Assembly (NCBI GenBank): GCA_937983035.1 | Contig: CALKAN010000276.1 | Location: forward strand, 1-15,805 | DNA from: an uncultured Paenibacillaceae bacterium | Lineage (GTDB): Bacteria > Bacillota > Bacilli > Paenibacillales > CALAME01 | Length of the DNA stretch: 15,805 bases | Direction of reading: 5' to 3' | Shown here: one piece after another, positions 7,401 to 15,027 of the stretch | Layout of the letters: each line of letters begins with the position of its first letter | How positions within the stretch are numbered: the stretch's first letter is position 1 | Made by a program: the position numbers and the translations under genes | Notes under the pieces: generated by a model | The model's database searches: none | The model's input: only the letters and a program-made list of their open reading frames with translations | What the model was told of the DNA's origin: nothing

Positions 7401-9413
7401 GTGTCCGACATGCAATTAATGGAACAATTGATCGAGCAGATCAATCGGCATGACTATTTGTACTATACGCTGGATCAGCCGGAAATCAGCGATGCGGAAT
7501 ACGATAAACTGTATGATCAGTTAGTAAAATTAGAAGAAAAAACCGGCGTGCGCCTGCCTCATTCGCCGACACGAAGAATCGGGGGCGAGCTGCTCAGCGG
7601 TTTCGAGCCTCATCGGCATTTATCGCCGTTGTGGAGCTTGGACAAAGCGCAGACGAAAGAAGATTTGGAAGCATGGGTGAAACGAATTGAACGAATAGCC
7701 GCTGAATACAATAAGGCGCATCCGAATGATCCTTTGCCTCCGTTTCGCTTCGGTGTAGAATTGAAATTTGACGGCTTATCGATCAATTTGACTTATGATC
7801 AAGGAGAGCTCGTGCAAGCGGCTACTCGCGGAAACGGAACAGTTGGCGAAGGCATCTTGGCGCAGGTGAAAACGATTCGTTCCATTCCGCTGCGCATCCC
7901 CTATCAAGGCGGCAGGCTTGAGGTTCAAGGGGAAGGGATCATGCGCTTGTCGACGCTGGAAGAATACAATAAAACTGCGGAAGAACCGCTCAAGAACGCC
8001 CGCAATGCCGCAGCCGGCGCATTGAGGAACTTGGATCCGCGGGTGACTGCCAGCCGAAAGCTCGATGCATTTTTCTATAATGTAGGCTTTTCAGATGAGC
8101 CTTTGTTCAGCAATCAAGAAGAAATGCTTCAATTTTTGCGGGACAATCAGTTTAAAGTGAATCCGTACATCCATTTTTTCGATTCGATTGAAGAAGTGCA
8201 TGAAGAATTGCAGCGCATCGATGAAACAAGGCTTGATCTGGACTATTTAATCGATGGCGCCGTGATCAAAATTGACGATTTTCGCACGAGAGAAGTGCTG
8301 GGCTATACGGATAAATTTCCGCGATGGGCGATTGCTTTTAAATTTAAAGCCGAAGAAACGACCACGATCTTAAAAGAGGTCGTATGGGAAGTCGGCCGGA
8401 CGGGAAAAATTACGCCGGTCGCAAAAGTGGAACCGGTAGACATCGGCGGCGCAACCGTGCAAAATTGCACGCTCAACAATGCGCAGGACATCGCCCGCAA
8501 AGGTTTGACGCATGCGATTGGTTCCATGGTGTATATTCGCAGATCCAACGATGTCATCCCTGAAATATTGGGCAAGGCGTCAGAAGAAAATGACGGGCAA
8601 GAAATCGTGGTCCCGAAGCAATGTCCGGCTTGCGGATCGACATTGGTTCAAATCGGCGCCCATCTTTATTGTGAAAATAAATTGCACTGCGCGCCGCAAA
8701 TCATCGGACGGATTACGCATTTTGCATCCCGAAATGCGATGGACATTGCCACGCTCAGTGAAAAGACGGTCGAGCAGCTGCATTATTCGCTGGACTTGCA
8801 TGACCCGGCGGATTTATATGATTTAACGTACGATGATTTGATTCAATTGGAAAGATTTGGAGACAAGAAGACGCGAAATTTGCTGCAGGCGATAGAAGAC
8901 AGCAAAAACAGAGATTTAGCTTCATTCTTGTATGCGCTGGGAATTCCAAATACCGGCATAGCGACGACGAGAATGCTGGCAGATCATTTTCAAAGTTTGG
9001 ATGCGGTTCGCCGTGCGACAAAAGAAGAGCTGACTGCGCTTCCCGATATCGGGGAGATCGTTGCGGATAGCATTGTGAATTTTTTTCAAGATGAAACGAT
9101 CAATCGGAGCATCGATCGGATGCTGCAAGCAGGCGTGAATCCTGTGATGGAACAGCAGCCGGTTCAAGCGATTGACAGCATCTTCAGCGGCAAAACGGTT
9201 GTCCTGACCGGCACGCTCAGCACGATGACCCGGGATGAAGCGAAGAAATTGTTGGAGCAAGCGGGGGCGAAAGTGACCGGGAGCGTCACGAAGAAGACGG
9301 ACTTTTTAATCGCTGGAGAGAAGGCCGGCAGCAAACTGGCTAAAGCGCAAGAACTCGGCATTGAAATTATCGAAGGCGAAGAAGAGTTATTGAAAAAGTT
9401 GAATGGAAATTAA
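7401..9413 (+). CDS. ligA: NAD+-dependent DNA ligase LigA
   Basis: A 670-residue ligase that seals nicks in replication and repair using NAD+. Domain order: Ia (1-70, Y and D residues in HDYLYYTLDQPEISDAEYD), the adenylation domain with the nucleotidyl-lysine in ELKFDG (K122), RNAAAGALRNLDP (201-213), the OB fold with GRTGKITPVAKVEPV (332-346), a four-cysteine zinc finger (C408, C411, C424, C430), helix-hairpin-helix repeats (about 480-590) and a C-terminal BRCT domain beginning FSGKTVVLTGTLS. The start is GTG, 10 bases after AAGGGA; ATG at 7410 is an in-frame alternative. The variant blocks SLDKAQTKEDL, VQNCTLNN and IRRSNDVIPEI resemble clostridial LigA more than the Bacillus subtilis enzyme, as far as I recall. 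It is the last gene before a strong terminator. Confidence 0.97.
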   Translation: MSDMQLMEQLIEQINRHDYLYYTLDQPEISDAEYDKLYDQLVKLEEKTGVRLPHSPTRRIGGELLSGFEPHRHLSPLWSLDKAQTKEDLEAWVKRIERIAAEYNKAHPNDPLPPFRFGVELKFDGLSINLTYDQGELVQAATRGNGTVGEGILAQVKTIRSIPLRIPYQGGRLEVQGEGIMRLSTLEEYNKTAEEPLKNARNAAAGALRNLDPRVTASRKLDAFFYNVGFSDEPLFSNQEEMLQFLRDNQFKVNPYIHFFDSIEEVHEELQRIDETRLDLDYLIDGAVIKIDDFRTREVLGYTDKFPRWAIAFKFKAEETTTILKEVVWEVGRTGKITPVAKVEPVDIGGATVQNCTLNNAQDIARKGLTHAIGSMVYIRRSNDVIPEILGKASEENDGQEIVVPKQCPACGSTLVQIGAHLYCENKLHCAPQIIGRITHFASRNAMDIATLSEKTVEQLHYSLDLHDPADLYDLTYDDLIQLERFGDKKTRNLLQAIEDSKNRDLASFLYALGIPNTGIATTRMLADHFQSLDAVRRATKEELTALPDIGEIVADSIVNFFQDETINRSIDRMLQAGVNPVMEQQPVQAIDSIFSGKTVVLTGTLSTMTRDEAKKLLEQAGAKVTGSVTKKTDFLIAGEKAGSKLAKAQELGIEIIEGEEELLKKLNGN

Positions 9414-9433
9414 TACAGAACAGCTCGTTGTCC

Positions 9434-9461
9434 AAAAAGCGCGATTACGCGCTTTTTTTTT
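9434..9461 (+). terminator. Rho-independent terminator after ligA
   Basis: AAAAAGCGCG, a four-base ATTA loop, then CGCGC followed by nine T residues (9453-9461). The GC stem of five pairs extends through A-T pairs. It begins 20 bases after the ligA stop and closes the pcrB-ligA unit. Confidence 0.95.
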
Positions 9462-9498
9462 AATGTCAACCGCCATATGACGACAGATTGCCGATTGT

Positions 9499-9526
9499 GA
9501 GCAAAATAAAACTAAGAGCAAAATAA
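9499..9526. repeat. 11-bp direct repeat upstream of the hydrolase gene
   Basis: GAGCAAAATAA occurs at 9499-9509 and again at 9516-9526, 17 bases apart start to start. Direct repeats of this sort are typical of AraC-family binding sites, and an AraC regulator is encoded at the far end of the hydrolase gene. No convincing SigA promoter was seen in the rest of this intergenic stretch. Confidence 0.45.
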
Positions 9527-9584
9527 GCAAAGATTATGGAAAGATGACAAGAATTTAGTAGAGCAATGGGAAAGATTGTGCTAA

Positions 9585-9602
9585 TCTCGATCTAGTTCGA
9601 GA
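9585..9602. promoter_or_regulatory. Inverted repeat, operator candidate before the hydrolase gene
   Basis: TCTCGA and TCGAGA form perfect 6-bp arms around TCTAGT. The repeat sits about 30 bases before the hydrolase start codon and 14 bases before its Shine-Dalgarno. No T-run follows. It could be a repressor site or a short leader hairpin. Confidence 0.4.
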
Positions 9603-9632
9603 ACATCGCTGGATCAAAGGAGGCACGATGAA

Positions 9633-11668
9633 ATGGGGATCGATCGCAAAGCATTAGTGTTCAGGCATCATCCGATCATCCGGCAAATTGAGCCGTTATC
9701 TCCGATGTCGCTGGGCAACGGCAGTTTCGGCTTCAGCGCCGATGTAACAGGACTGCAATCATTCCAAGAAGCATACGAAATTCCATTGGGAACGCAGTCG
9801 CACTGGGGGTGGCACAGCACAGGCGGAAGAAATAAATATCAATTGGGCGACAACCGTTTGCAAAATTTGGATACATACGGCAGACCCGTGCCTTACCCGT
9901 TGTGGCCGGAAGATCGGGAGGAAGAACATCATTGGCTGCGGCAAAATCCGCACCGGCTCCAGCTCGGAAATATAGGATTCAAATTTTTTAAGTCAGACGG
10001 ATCAGTTGTTCAGGCAGAAGAACTGGAAGAAATTGAACAGCAGCTCAACTTATGGGAAGGCATTCTTTACAGCCGGTATCGCATAGAAGGCGAGCTTGTT
10101 GAAGTCGAAACATGCGTCGCTTCGAGCTCTGACCAAATCGGCGTCAAAATAAAATCTTCGCTGGTTGCGCAAGGCAGAATCCATCTTTTTGTTCGTTTTC
10201 CAGGTCCTGATATGATTCATCGAGCTTGGGACAAATCGATTTTTCCAGATTGGGACAATGATGACCGTCATCAAAGCACGGTTCTGCTTCAATCAGACAA
10301 TCAATGTTGGGTCGAGCGTTCGATGGATGACGATCGGTATGAAGTGCGGTGGTGCTGGACTGCTGGAACGGTCAAACAAGCCGGCGTTCACGAATTTGTG
10401 CTTGAACCGTCAGCAGATGCAGGCGAAACATTCGAGTGTTCTTTTCACTTTGCTGAGAATAAGGCAAGCGAACCTGCTTCCGTGGAGTCCATTCAAGCTG
10501 ACAGCAAAACATACTGGGAACAATTTTGGCTGAGAGGAGGTGCAGTCACTTTCGAAGGAAGCACAGACCCTCGCTGGCATGAACTCGAACGCAGGGCAGT
10601 GCTGTCGCAATATTTGACGGCGATTCACAGCAGCGGGCCGATACCGCCGCAAGAGACTGGTCTGATGTATAACAGCTGGTTTGGAAAGCCTCATCTCGAA
10701 ATGCATTGGTGGCATGCTGCTCACTTTCCGATGTGGGGAAGAGAGTCTTATTTGGAAAGAGGGCTGGAGTGGTACAACAAGATTTTGCCGAAAGCGATTG
10801 AATTAGCGGAAAGCCAAGGTTATAAAGGGGCGCGCTGGCCTAAAATGACCGATTATGACGGCAACCAAAGTCCGTCTGCTGTCGCAGCCGTCCTCATCTG
10901 GCAGCAGCCGCATCCGATCGCTCTGGCGGAATATTTGTACCTGGCCAATCCGAGCCGTCAAATTTTAGAGAAATTTAAGGAGATCGTGTATCAATCCGCA
11001 GATTTCATGGCTGATTATGCCGTATGGCGAGAAGACAGAAAAGCATATGTGCTTGGGCCGCCGTTAATACCTGCGCAAGAATGCCATAAGAATTGGAATA
11101 TTGGCGTTATGGATTAGAGACGGCTGCAGCGTGGGCGGAGAGACTGGGCGAAACGCCGAATCCGAAATGGAAAGAAGTCGCGGATCATTTGGACGAGCTT
11201 CCGCAGAAGGACGGTGTTTATCTCGCGCATGCGAATTGTCCGGACACTTTTGAACGTTATAACCGGGATCACCCGTCTATGCTCGGCGCAATGGGCATGC
11301 TGCCAGGCAAATTAGTGGACCCGGAAGTGATGCGCGCAACGGTTTATAAGGTGAAAGACGTTTGGCAGTGGCCTACTTCGTGGGGTTGGGATTTCCCGAT
11401 GGCTGCGATGACAGCCGCGCGTCTTGGGGAACGAGCGCTTGCCGTCGATTATTTGTTGATGGACGCACAAAAAAATACGTACCTTCCGAATGGCCATAAT
11501 TATCAGCGCGAAGGGCTGTATGCTTATCTCCCCGGCAACGGCGGGTTGTTAATTGCCGTAGCGATGATGGCGTGCGGCTGGCAAGGACATGAGGGAGAAC
11601 ATGCTCCCGGTTTTCCTGATGACGGAAGCTGGAAAGTGCAATGGGAAGGATTGCGTCCATTATTATAA
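9633..11668 (+). pseudogene. Broken (alpha/alpha)6-barrel glycoside hydrolase (GH65/GH95-like) with internal deletion and frameshift
   Basis: Two adjacent frames encode consecutive parts of one protein. The first (9633-11117, 494 residues) starts 9 bases after AAAGGAGG. It has an N-terminal beta-rich region (MSLGNGSFGFSADVTGLQ...) and the barrel start, including TGLMYNSWFGKPHLEMHWWH. The second frame resumes at about 11090 with ELEYWRYGLETAAAWAERLG and runs to 11668 through YNRDHPSMLGAMGMLPG, WGWDFPMAAMTAARLGE and NTYLPNGHNYQ. At the join, frame one reads PPLIPAQECH and then runs out of frame to a stop. Only two bases (11088-11089) separate CAT from the GAA that begins ELEYW. In relatives, as I recall, roughly ten residues ending NPTFEL lie here, so a short deletion is the simplest cause. 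The second part has no ribosome site of its own. Without a signal peptide, the intact enzyme would act on oligosaccharides in the cytoplasm. A sequencing error is also possible. Confidence 0.75.
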
Positions 11669-11695
11669 GAGGCAGATGCAATTTTCATTAAAACA

Positions 11696-11715
11696 GCTGA
11701 TCTATTTAGATCAGC
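11696..11715. terminator. Hairpin between convergent genes, possible weak terminator
   Basis: GCTGATCTA and TAGATCAGC form a perfect 9-bp inverted repeat with two bases between them. On the minus strand it is followed by TGTTTTAAT, which could serve the AraC gene. On the plus strand no T-run follows. Its position between the hydrolase stop (11668) and the AraC stop (11790) suits a terminator, but the U-tract is poor. Confidence 0.5.
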
Positions 11716-11789
11716 GCCTGAGAAAAAATTTGCAGATTTCATTTTGCTCAGCCCAGCCGGCAACTTGTTGCAGGGACCGTTGTTCCTGT

Positions 11790-12632
11790 TCAGGTTGTGC
11801 TGGTGCTGGGCGTTTTTTTGTTCATGGACATTTTTTTGTATTCTTTGGGAGACATATGCGTGATTTGCTTGAATTTGCGATTGAAATGAGATACGCTCGC
11901 ATACCCGACTTTTTCTGAAATTTCAATCATTTTCAGAGAAGATTCCCGCAGCAGCCGCTGGGCCTCTCTGATGCGCAATGTATTGATATATTCCGTGAAT
12001 GTAAAGCCGGTTGTCTGTTTAAACAATCTGCTGAAATAAAACGGGCTGATATAAAATTGTTTTGAAATATGTTCGAGATGCAGCGGCAAATGAAAGTTTT
12101 CATTGCAATAATAAATGATTTCTGACATTTTGGCATGCATCGTTTGCGATTCTTTTGGCGGAGAATCTGCAGCTTTTCTGGCAGCAAGCAGCAGCAATTG
12201 CACGATGAGAGATTCAAAATACAACTCCCTTCCCAACAGCTGTTCCTCTTTTTTCTCTCGCATCATTTGAAAAAGCAGTTGTTCGATCATGCTTTGTTCT
12301 TGCGGATTGAACTCCACTTGTTTGTTCGCAGCATGAAAAGGAGAAAGCAGCAATTGTTTGCCGGCACGATCGTGTTTGTCCAAAAATGCATCATTGAAAT
12401 AGATGACGATTCGCTCATGGTGAGGCATTTCGCTGTCTACGGTGCGGTGAATGTCGTATTTGTTAATGAACAGCATGGAACCGCTCTTCACCAAATAGCG
12501 GCTGTCTTCGATGTAATAATAGCGCTGCCCGGACATCAAGTAGTAAATTTCATAATATTCATGATAATGAAATGAGGACATCGTAAAATAGTTTCTTCTT
12601 TTCATTTGATTGATATCATAATAAGGTTTCAT
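11790..12632 (-). CDS. AraC-family transcriptional regulator (cupin plus double HTH)
   Basis: A 280-residue regulator from the chosen start. The N-terminal half is a cupin-like ligand pocket: MSSFHYHEYYEIYYLMSG (about 18-35) and LVKSGSMLFINKYDIH (47-62), with the usual His and Glu positions. The C-terminal 100 residues hold the two AraC helix-turn-helix motifs: LEHISKQFYISPFYFSRLFKQTTG and, in the second, IEISEKVGYASVSHFNRKFKQITHMSPKEYKK. The frame stays open 34 codons further upstream, but I chose ATG at 12632 because AGGGGGG lies 7 bases before it and the cupin begins there. A promoter fits just upstream. It is convergent with the broken hydrolase and divergent from the solute-binding protein, so it probably senses a sugar and activates one or both. 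The short Ser/Thr-rich tail after KKMSMNKK is unremarkable. Confidence 0.92.
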   Translation of the reverse strand: MKPYYDINQMKRRNYFTMSSFHYHEYYEIYYLMSGQRYYYIEDSRYLVKSGSMLFINKYDIHRTVDSEMPHHERIVIYFNDAFLDKHDRAGKQLLLSPFHAANKQVEFNPQEQSMIEQLLFQMMREKKEEQLLGRELYFESLIVQLLLLAARKAADSPPKESQTMHAKMSEIIYYCNENFHLPLHLEHISKQFYISPFYFSRLFKQTTGFTFTEYINTLRIREAQRLLRESSLKMIEISEKVGYASVSHFNRKFKQITHMSPKEYKKMSMNKKTPSTSTT

Positions 12633-12665
12633 TGGACGGCCCCCCTGCATTGTATGCCTGTTTTC

Positions 12666-12694
12666 ATCATATACGTCTATGGCAAGATATGCAA
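12666..12694 (-). promoter_or_regulatory. Predicted SigA promoter of the AraC-family gene
   Basis: On the minus strand TTGCAT (12694 to 12689), a 17-base spacer and TATGAT (12671 to 12666, five of six). The start codon at 12632 lies 33 bases past the -10 box, which supports the shorter start chosen for the gene. Confidence 0.65.
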
Positions 12695-12734
12695 ACTTTA
12701 TCGAAATCCAGCAAGAGAGGCGTAGAGATTTCAC

Positions 12735-12763
12735 TTGACGCTGTAATAAGATCGAAGTGTATT
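12735..12763 (+). promoter_or_regulatory. Predicted SigA promoter of the solute-binding protein gene
   Basis: TTGACG (12735-12740), a 17-base spacer and TGTATT (12758-12763, four of six). It is back to back with the AraC promoter. A transcript from here would have a leader of about 135 bases before the lipoprotein ATG. Confidence 0.5.
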
Positions 12764-12783
12764 TAATCTTAGGGAGGTGAAGG

Positions 12784-12900
12784 ATTAGCCTGCATTTCGT
12801 CCTGTTTGTTTGCAGCGGTTTGAAACAAAAAATACAATCTTTTTTTGCTGTTAATGTAAGCGCTTTTGTAGCGGAGATTAAAAATCCGGGAGGCGTATGA
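12784..12900 (+). other. Possible leader ORF (38 codons) with strong Shine-Dalgarno but ATT as first codon
   Basis: AGGGAGGTGAAGG (12771-12783) is one of the best ribosome sites in the window, yet no ATG, GTG or TTG follows at usable distance. ATT at 12784 (6 bases after GGAGG) or CTG at 12790 opens a frame of 38 or 36 codons. It ends at TGA 12898-12900, four bases before the lipoprotein start. The peptide (starting ISLHFVLFVCSGLKQK from ATT) has a short hydrophobic start and no family I know. It may be a leader peptide, a gene that lost its ATG, or chance. Translation is not established. Confidence 0.25.
12855..12868. promoter_or_regulatory. cre-like / LacI-type operator candidate in the lipoprotein leader
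   Basis: TGTAAGCGCTTTTG has the AAGCGCTT core and matches the CcpA cre pattern except for the final CA. It lies roughly 85 bases after the predicted transcription start, where a bound CcpA could act as a roadblock. Carbon catabolite control of a sugar-binding protein would make sense, but two mismatches weaken the call. Confidence 0.4.
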
Positions 12901-12904
12901 AATC

Positions 12905-14269
12905 ATGAAAGGAAGCAGACGATTATTATTGTTGTTGAGCGTGTTGTTGATCGCATGGATCAGCGGCTGCGGAGGCACTGATGCCGATCAAGCTGCCGTT
13001 GAACAGTCAAAAGACGGTTCGACGGAGAAACAATCGGAAAGTCCGAATAAGCCGGTGCAGACAAACAAGGATGGAGAGAAGCAAGAAGTTGTCGTGTATT
13101 CTGCGAATGGCGCTTATTTAGATGAATATTACCGCGATTTTGAACAGTATATTGAGGAAGCGCTTCCGCATATTGAAATCACTTTGTTTTCTGCGAGAGA
13201 AGATGAATCGAAACATATCGATAATTTAATTTTGACAGGGCAAAATATTGATTTGTACTATAATTCAATCGGCGGTTTCTTTTCCGTGGCTCTGCAATAT
13301 GATTTGGCATACGATTTAACTGATTTGATCAAAGAGCAAAATATTGACTTGAACCGATTTGAGCCCACATTAATTAACGCGCTTACAGAATTCGGCCATG
13401 GAGAAATTTGGGGCTTGCCGGTGTTTACGACATTAATGACGCTGTATTATAACAAAGGAATTTTTGACCAGTTTGGGGTTGAATATTTGACGGACGGCAT
13501 GACTTGGGATGAAGTGTATGACAAGAACAGGCAATTGAGCCGTCAGGATGACAACAAAATTTACACTGGACTGGCCGTTTCGCCTTCTCACTTTATGCAA
13601 ATGAACAATTTGTCGCTTCCATTCGTAGATCCGGAGACGAATAAATCGACGCTGGATCGCACCGAAGAGTGGAGAATGATTCTTGAGCCGTTCATCAGGC
13701 CTGCGCAAGAAGCGGCTTACCGGGCGAAAATCGAACAGCTTGGCGGGAAGCTGCCGTATTCCGGAGAGTTTTCAAAAGAGAAAGATTTAGCCATTTTCGG
13801 CATTTTCCATAACTGGTGGGTGAACAATGATCAGACGGATGTAGATTGGGACTTAGTTTCATTCCCAACGTTTCCTGACCGGCCCGGCGTAGGCTCTCAG
13901 TTGTACCCCACTTATTACGGCATTCCAAAATTTGCGGAAAATAAAGAAGGCGCTCTAGAAGTATTGAAATATTTGACATCGGATGAATTTCAAATGATTC
14001 TTTCCAAACGGGGCGAAATGGCTGTCGTCACGACTCCGGAAGTAGTAGAAGCGTTTGGCACGGAAAGCATCAGCAGTCATAGAAATTTGCAAGCGGTTTA
14101 TTACAACGAATTTGCCCCGATCGCATTTAAGCACCCGCATGAAGGCACCGTGCGTTCGATTATTCAAAATAACCTTGTTGACATCGCTCTTGGCAACATC
14201 GATATTGTCACTGCGCTGCGAAACATGAAGGAAGAAGCGGATCTTGAGTTAGAAACTTTAATGAAATAA
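12905..14269 (+). CDS. ABC transporter solute-binding lipoprotein (sugar type), without adjacent permeases
   Basis: A 454-residue extracellular solute-binding protein of the bacterial family 1 type. It has a lipoprotein signal peptide: MKGSRR, a leucine-rich core, and the lipobox WISGC with lipidated Cys22. A low-complexity polar linker follows (about 24-60, rich in E, S, K and Q). The mature domain begins VVVYSANGAYLDEYYRDFEQYIEEALPHIEITLF. It then shows the usual LILTGQNIDLYYN, IWGLPVFTTLMTLYYNKGIFDQFGVEY, MTWDEVYD and GIPKFAENKEGALEVLKYLTSDEFQ segments of carbohydrate-binding members. It should sit on the outer membrane leaflet and pass a sugar to a permease. No permease or ATPase gene follows; IS debris begins 115 bases downstream. 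GGGAGG lies 11 bases before the ATG, a slightly long spacing. The divergent AraC gene is the likely regulator. Confidence 0.93.
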   Translation: MKGSRRLLLLLSVLLIAWISGCGGTDADQAAVEQSKDGSTEKQSESPNKPVQTNKDGEKQEVVVYSANGAYLDEYYRDFEQYIEEALPHIEITLFSAREDESKHIDNLILTGQNIDLYYNSIGGFFSVALQYDLAYDLTDLIKEQNIDLNRFEPTLINALTEFGHGEIWGLPVFTTLMTLYYNKGIFDQFGVEYLTDGMTWDEVYDKNRQLSRQDDNKIYTGLAVSPSHFMQMNNLSLPFVDPETNKSTLDRTEEWRMILEPFIRPAQEAAYRAKIEQLGGKLPYSGEFSKEKDLAIFGIFHNWWVNNDQTDVDWDLVSFPTFPDRPGVGSQLYPTYYGIPKFAENKEGALEVLKYLTSDEFQMILSKRGEMAVVTTPEVVEAFGTESISSHRNLQAVYYNEFAPIAFKHPHEGTVRSIIQNNLVDIALGNIDIVTALRNMKEEADLELETLMK

Positions 14270-14383
14270 TCTGAGAACAGGATTCCTGCCTGTCAAAGCA
14301 AACCGATGGACATGTAAATCAAGATGAACTCGCATATGTTGGCTGCATGATGTTGACGTGAAATAAACTAAAAACAATGTCAA

Positions 14384-14582
14384 GGGGCTGTTTGATAAGT
14401 CCTGAAAAAATCGATCGCGAGGAGAAATTCATTTTTCTCCTTGCGATTTTTTGTGTCTGCGGTTTTTTTCTATGAAAGCAGCCTGCGGGCGATTGCCGCG
14501 ATTCCGAAGCGTACTTTTTCAAGTCCACGCAGAAAAAAATATTCGAACGATTGATTGCCCTTGATGTGACCGAAGCGGTCAT
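14384..14582 (-). mobile_element. Decayed 3' end of an IS1182-family insertion sequence
   Basis: Reading the minus strand, 14580 down to 14470 gives DRFGHIKGNQSFEYF, then FLRGLEKVRFGIAAIARRLLS and a stop. This matches the C-terminal end of IS1182-type transposases (FGxIKxNrxFrrF.LRGLekV..EFGl.aiAhNL). Two residues usually present between KVR and FG are missing, so the copy looks degenerate. The other edge, GGGGCTGTTTGATAAGTC at 14384-14401, looks like the terminal inverted repeat of such an element. No matching repeat and no other part of the transposase is seen, so only about 200 bases remain. Together with 14270-14383, where I see nothing recognisable, it fills the gap after the lipoprotein gene. 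Confidence 0.7.
14405..14452. terminator. Long A/T-tailed hairpin inside the IS remnant, likely bidirectional terminator
   Basis: AAAAAATCG and CGAGGAGAAA on the left pair with TTTCTCCTTGCGATTTTTT on the right, with a four-base bulge (ATCG at 14414-14417) and one mismatch. Six T residues end it on the plus strand, and six T residues also follow on the minus strand. It is the first good terminator after the lipoprotein gene (14269) and may also have terminated the transposase. Confidence 0.65.
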
Positions 14583-14948
14583 GTGAAAGAAGGCTTTGAT
14601 GAATTGATCCAAGATTATGTTCGTTACAATGAAAAACGAGCGTTGGAACATCAATCTATAGAAGAACGATTTTTTGCAGCTCGTGCAAAACTTACGGGAG
14701 TTTCTGCACAGTTAACGCATGCGCAAACACGTGAGCTTGATGTGACAAATAAACTAGGAAAGACTGTTTTTACCGAAACAGAAATTGTTGAAATCATGAA
14801 GCACTATGAAGAACGGTTTGCAAAAATGCAAAATGAGGAAGATTTGTTTTGCTGTCCTTTTTTCGCTCTGCAATCGTCTTACCTGCTGCTTCTTTTGTCA
14901 ATGATCGCCCGGCCAATGACGGATGCAAGCAGGGCACAAGATGAATGA
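14583..14948 (+). CDS. Unrecognised short ORF, possibly a gene fragment
   Basis: A 121-codon frame opening with GTG. The first 88 residues look protein-like: charged and helix-prone (VKEGFDELIQDYVRYNEKRA..., TEIVEIMKHYEERFAKMQNEED) with coiled-coil character. After about residue 88 the composition changes abruptly to FCCPFF..., a leucine run, and a short polar end, as if a frameshift had occurred. There is no clear Shine-Dalgarno, and the frame starts exactly where the IS1182 remnant ends. It may therefore be the truncated tail of a gene cut by the IS. The YNEKR...AKLTGVSAQLTHAQ part faintly recalls the C-terminus of IS3-type transposases, but the spacing is wrong. I do not assign a function. 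From 14949 to the ctsR promoter at 15028 I see nothing. Confidence 0.35.
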   Translation: MKEGFDELIQDYVRYNEKRALEHQSIEERFFAARAKLTGVSAQLTHAQTRELDVTNKLGKTVFTETEIVEIMKHYEERFAKMQNEEDLFCCPFFALQSSYLLLLLSMIARPMTDASRAQDE

Positions 14949-15027
14949 ACGGCGGCGTTGCAGGCAAGGGGCATCATCAGGGTATAATTTGGGCCGCAAA
15001 TGCTGACAATATAATCAAATAAAACTG

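Noticed and set aside
11082..11097. Programmed ribosomal frameshift in the glycoside hydrolase
   Set aside because: There is no slippery heptamer or downstream pseudoknot, and residues appear to be missing between the two frames, so a deletion explains it better.
12135..12575. Plus-strand open frame of 146 codons opposite the AraC gene
   Set aside because: The antisense frame carries the well-conserved cupin and HTH protein; the plus frame has no start signals or family resemblance.
14957..14985. SigB-type promoter before ctsR (GGGTAT at 14980)
   Set aside because: The only -35-like element, GTTGCA, is 17 bases away, longer than SigB spacing, and it matches the consensus poorly.
15010..15015. 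Second TATAAT upstream of the ctsR promoter
   Set aside because: No acceptable -35 hexamer is present at 16-18 bases, and the downstream promoter at 15028-15056 is far better placed against the CtsR box.
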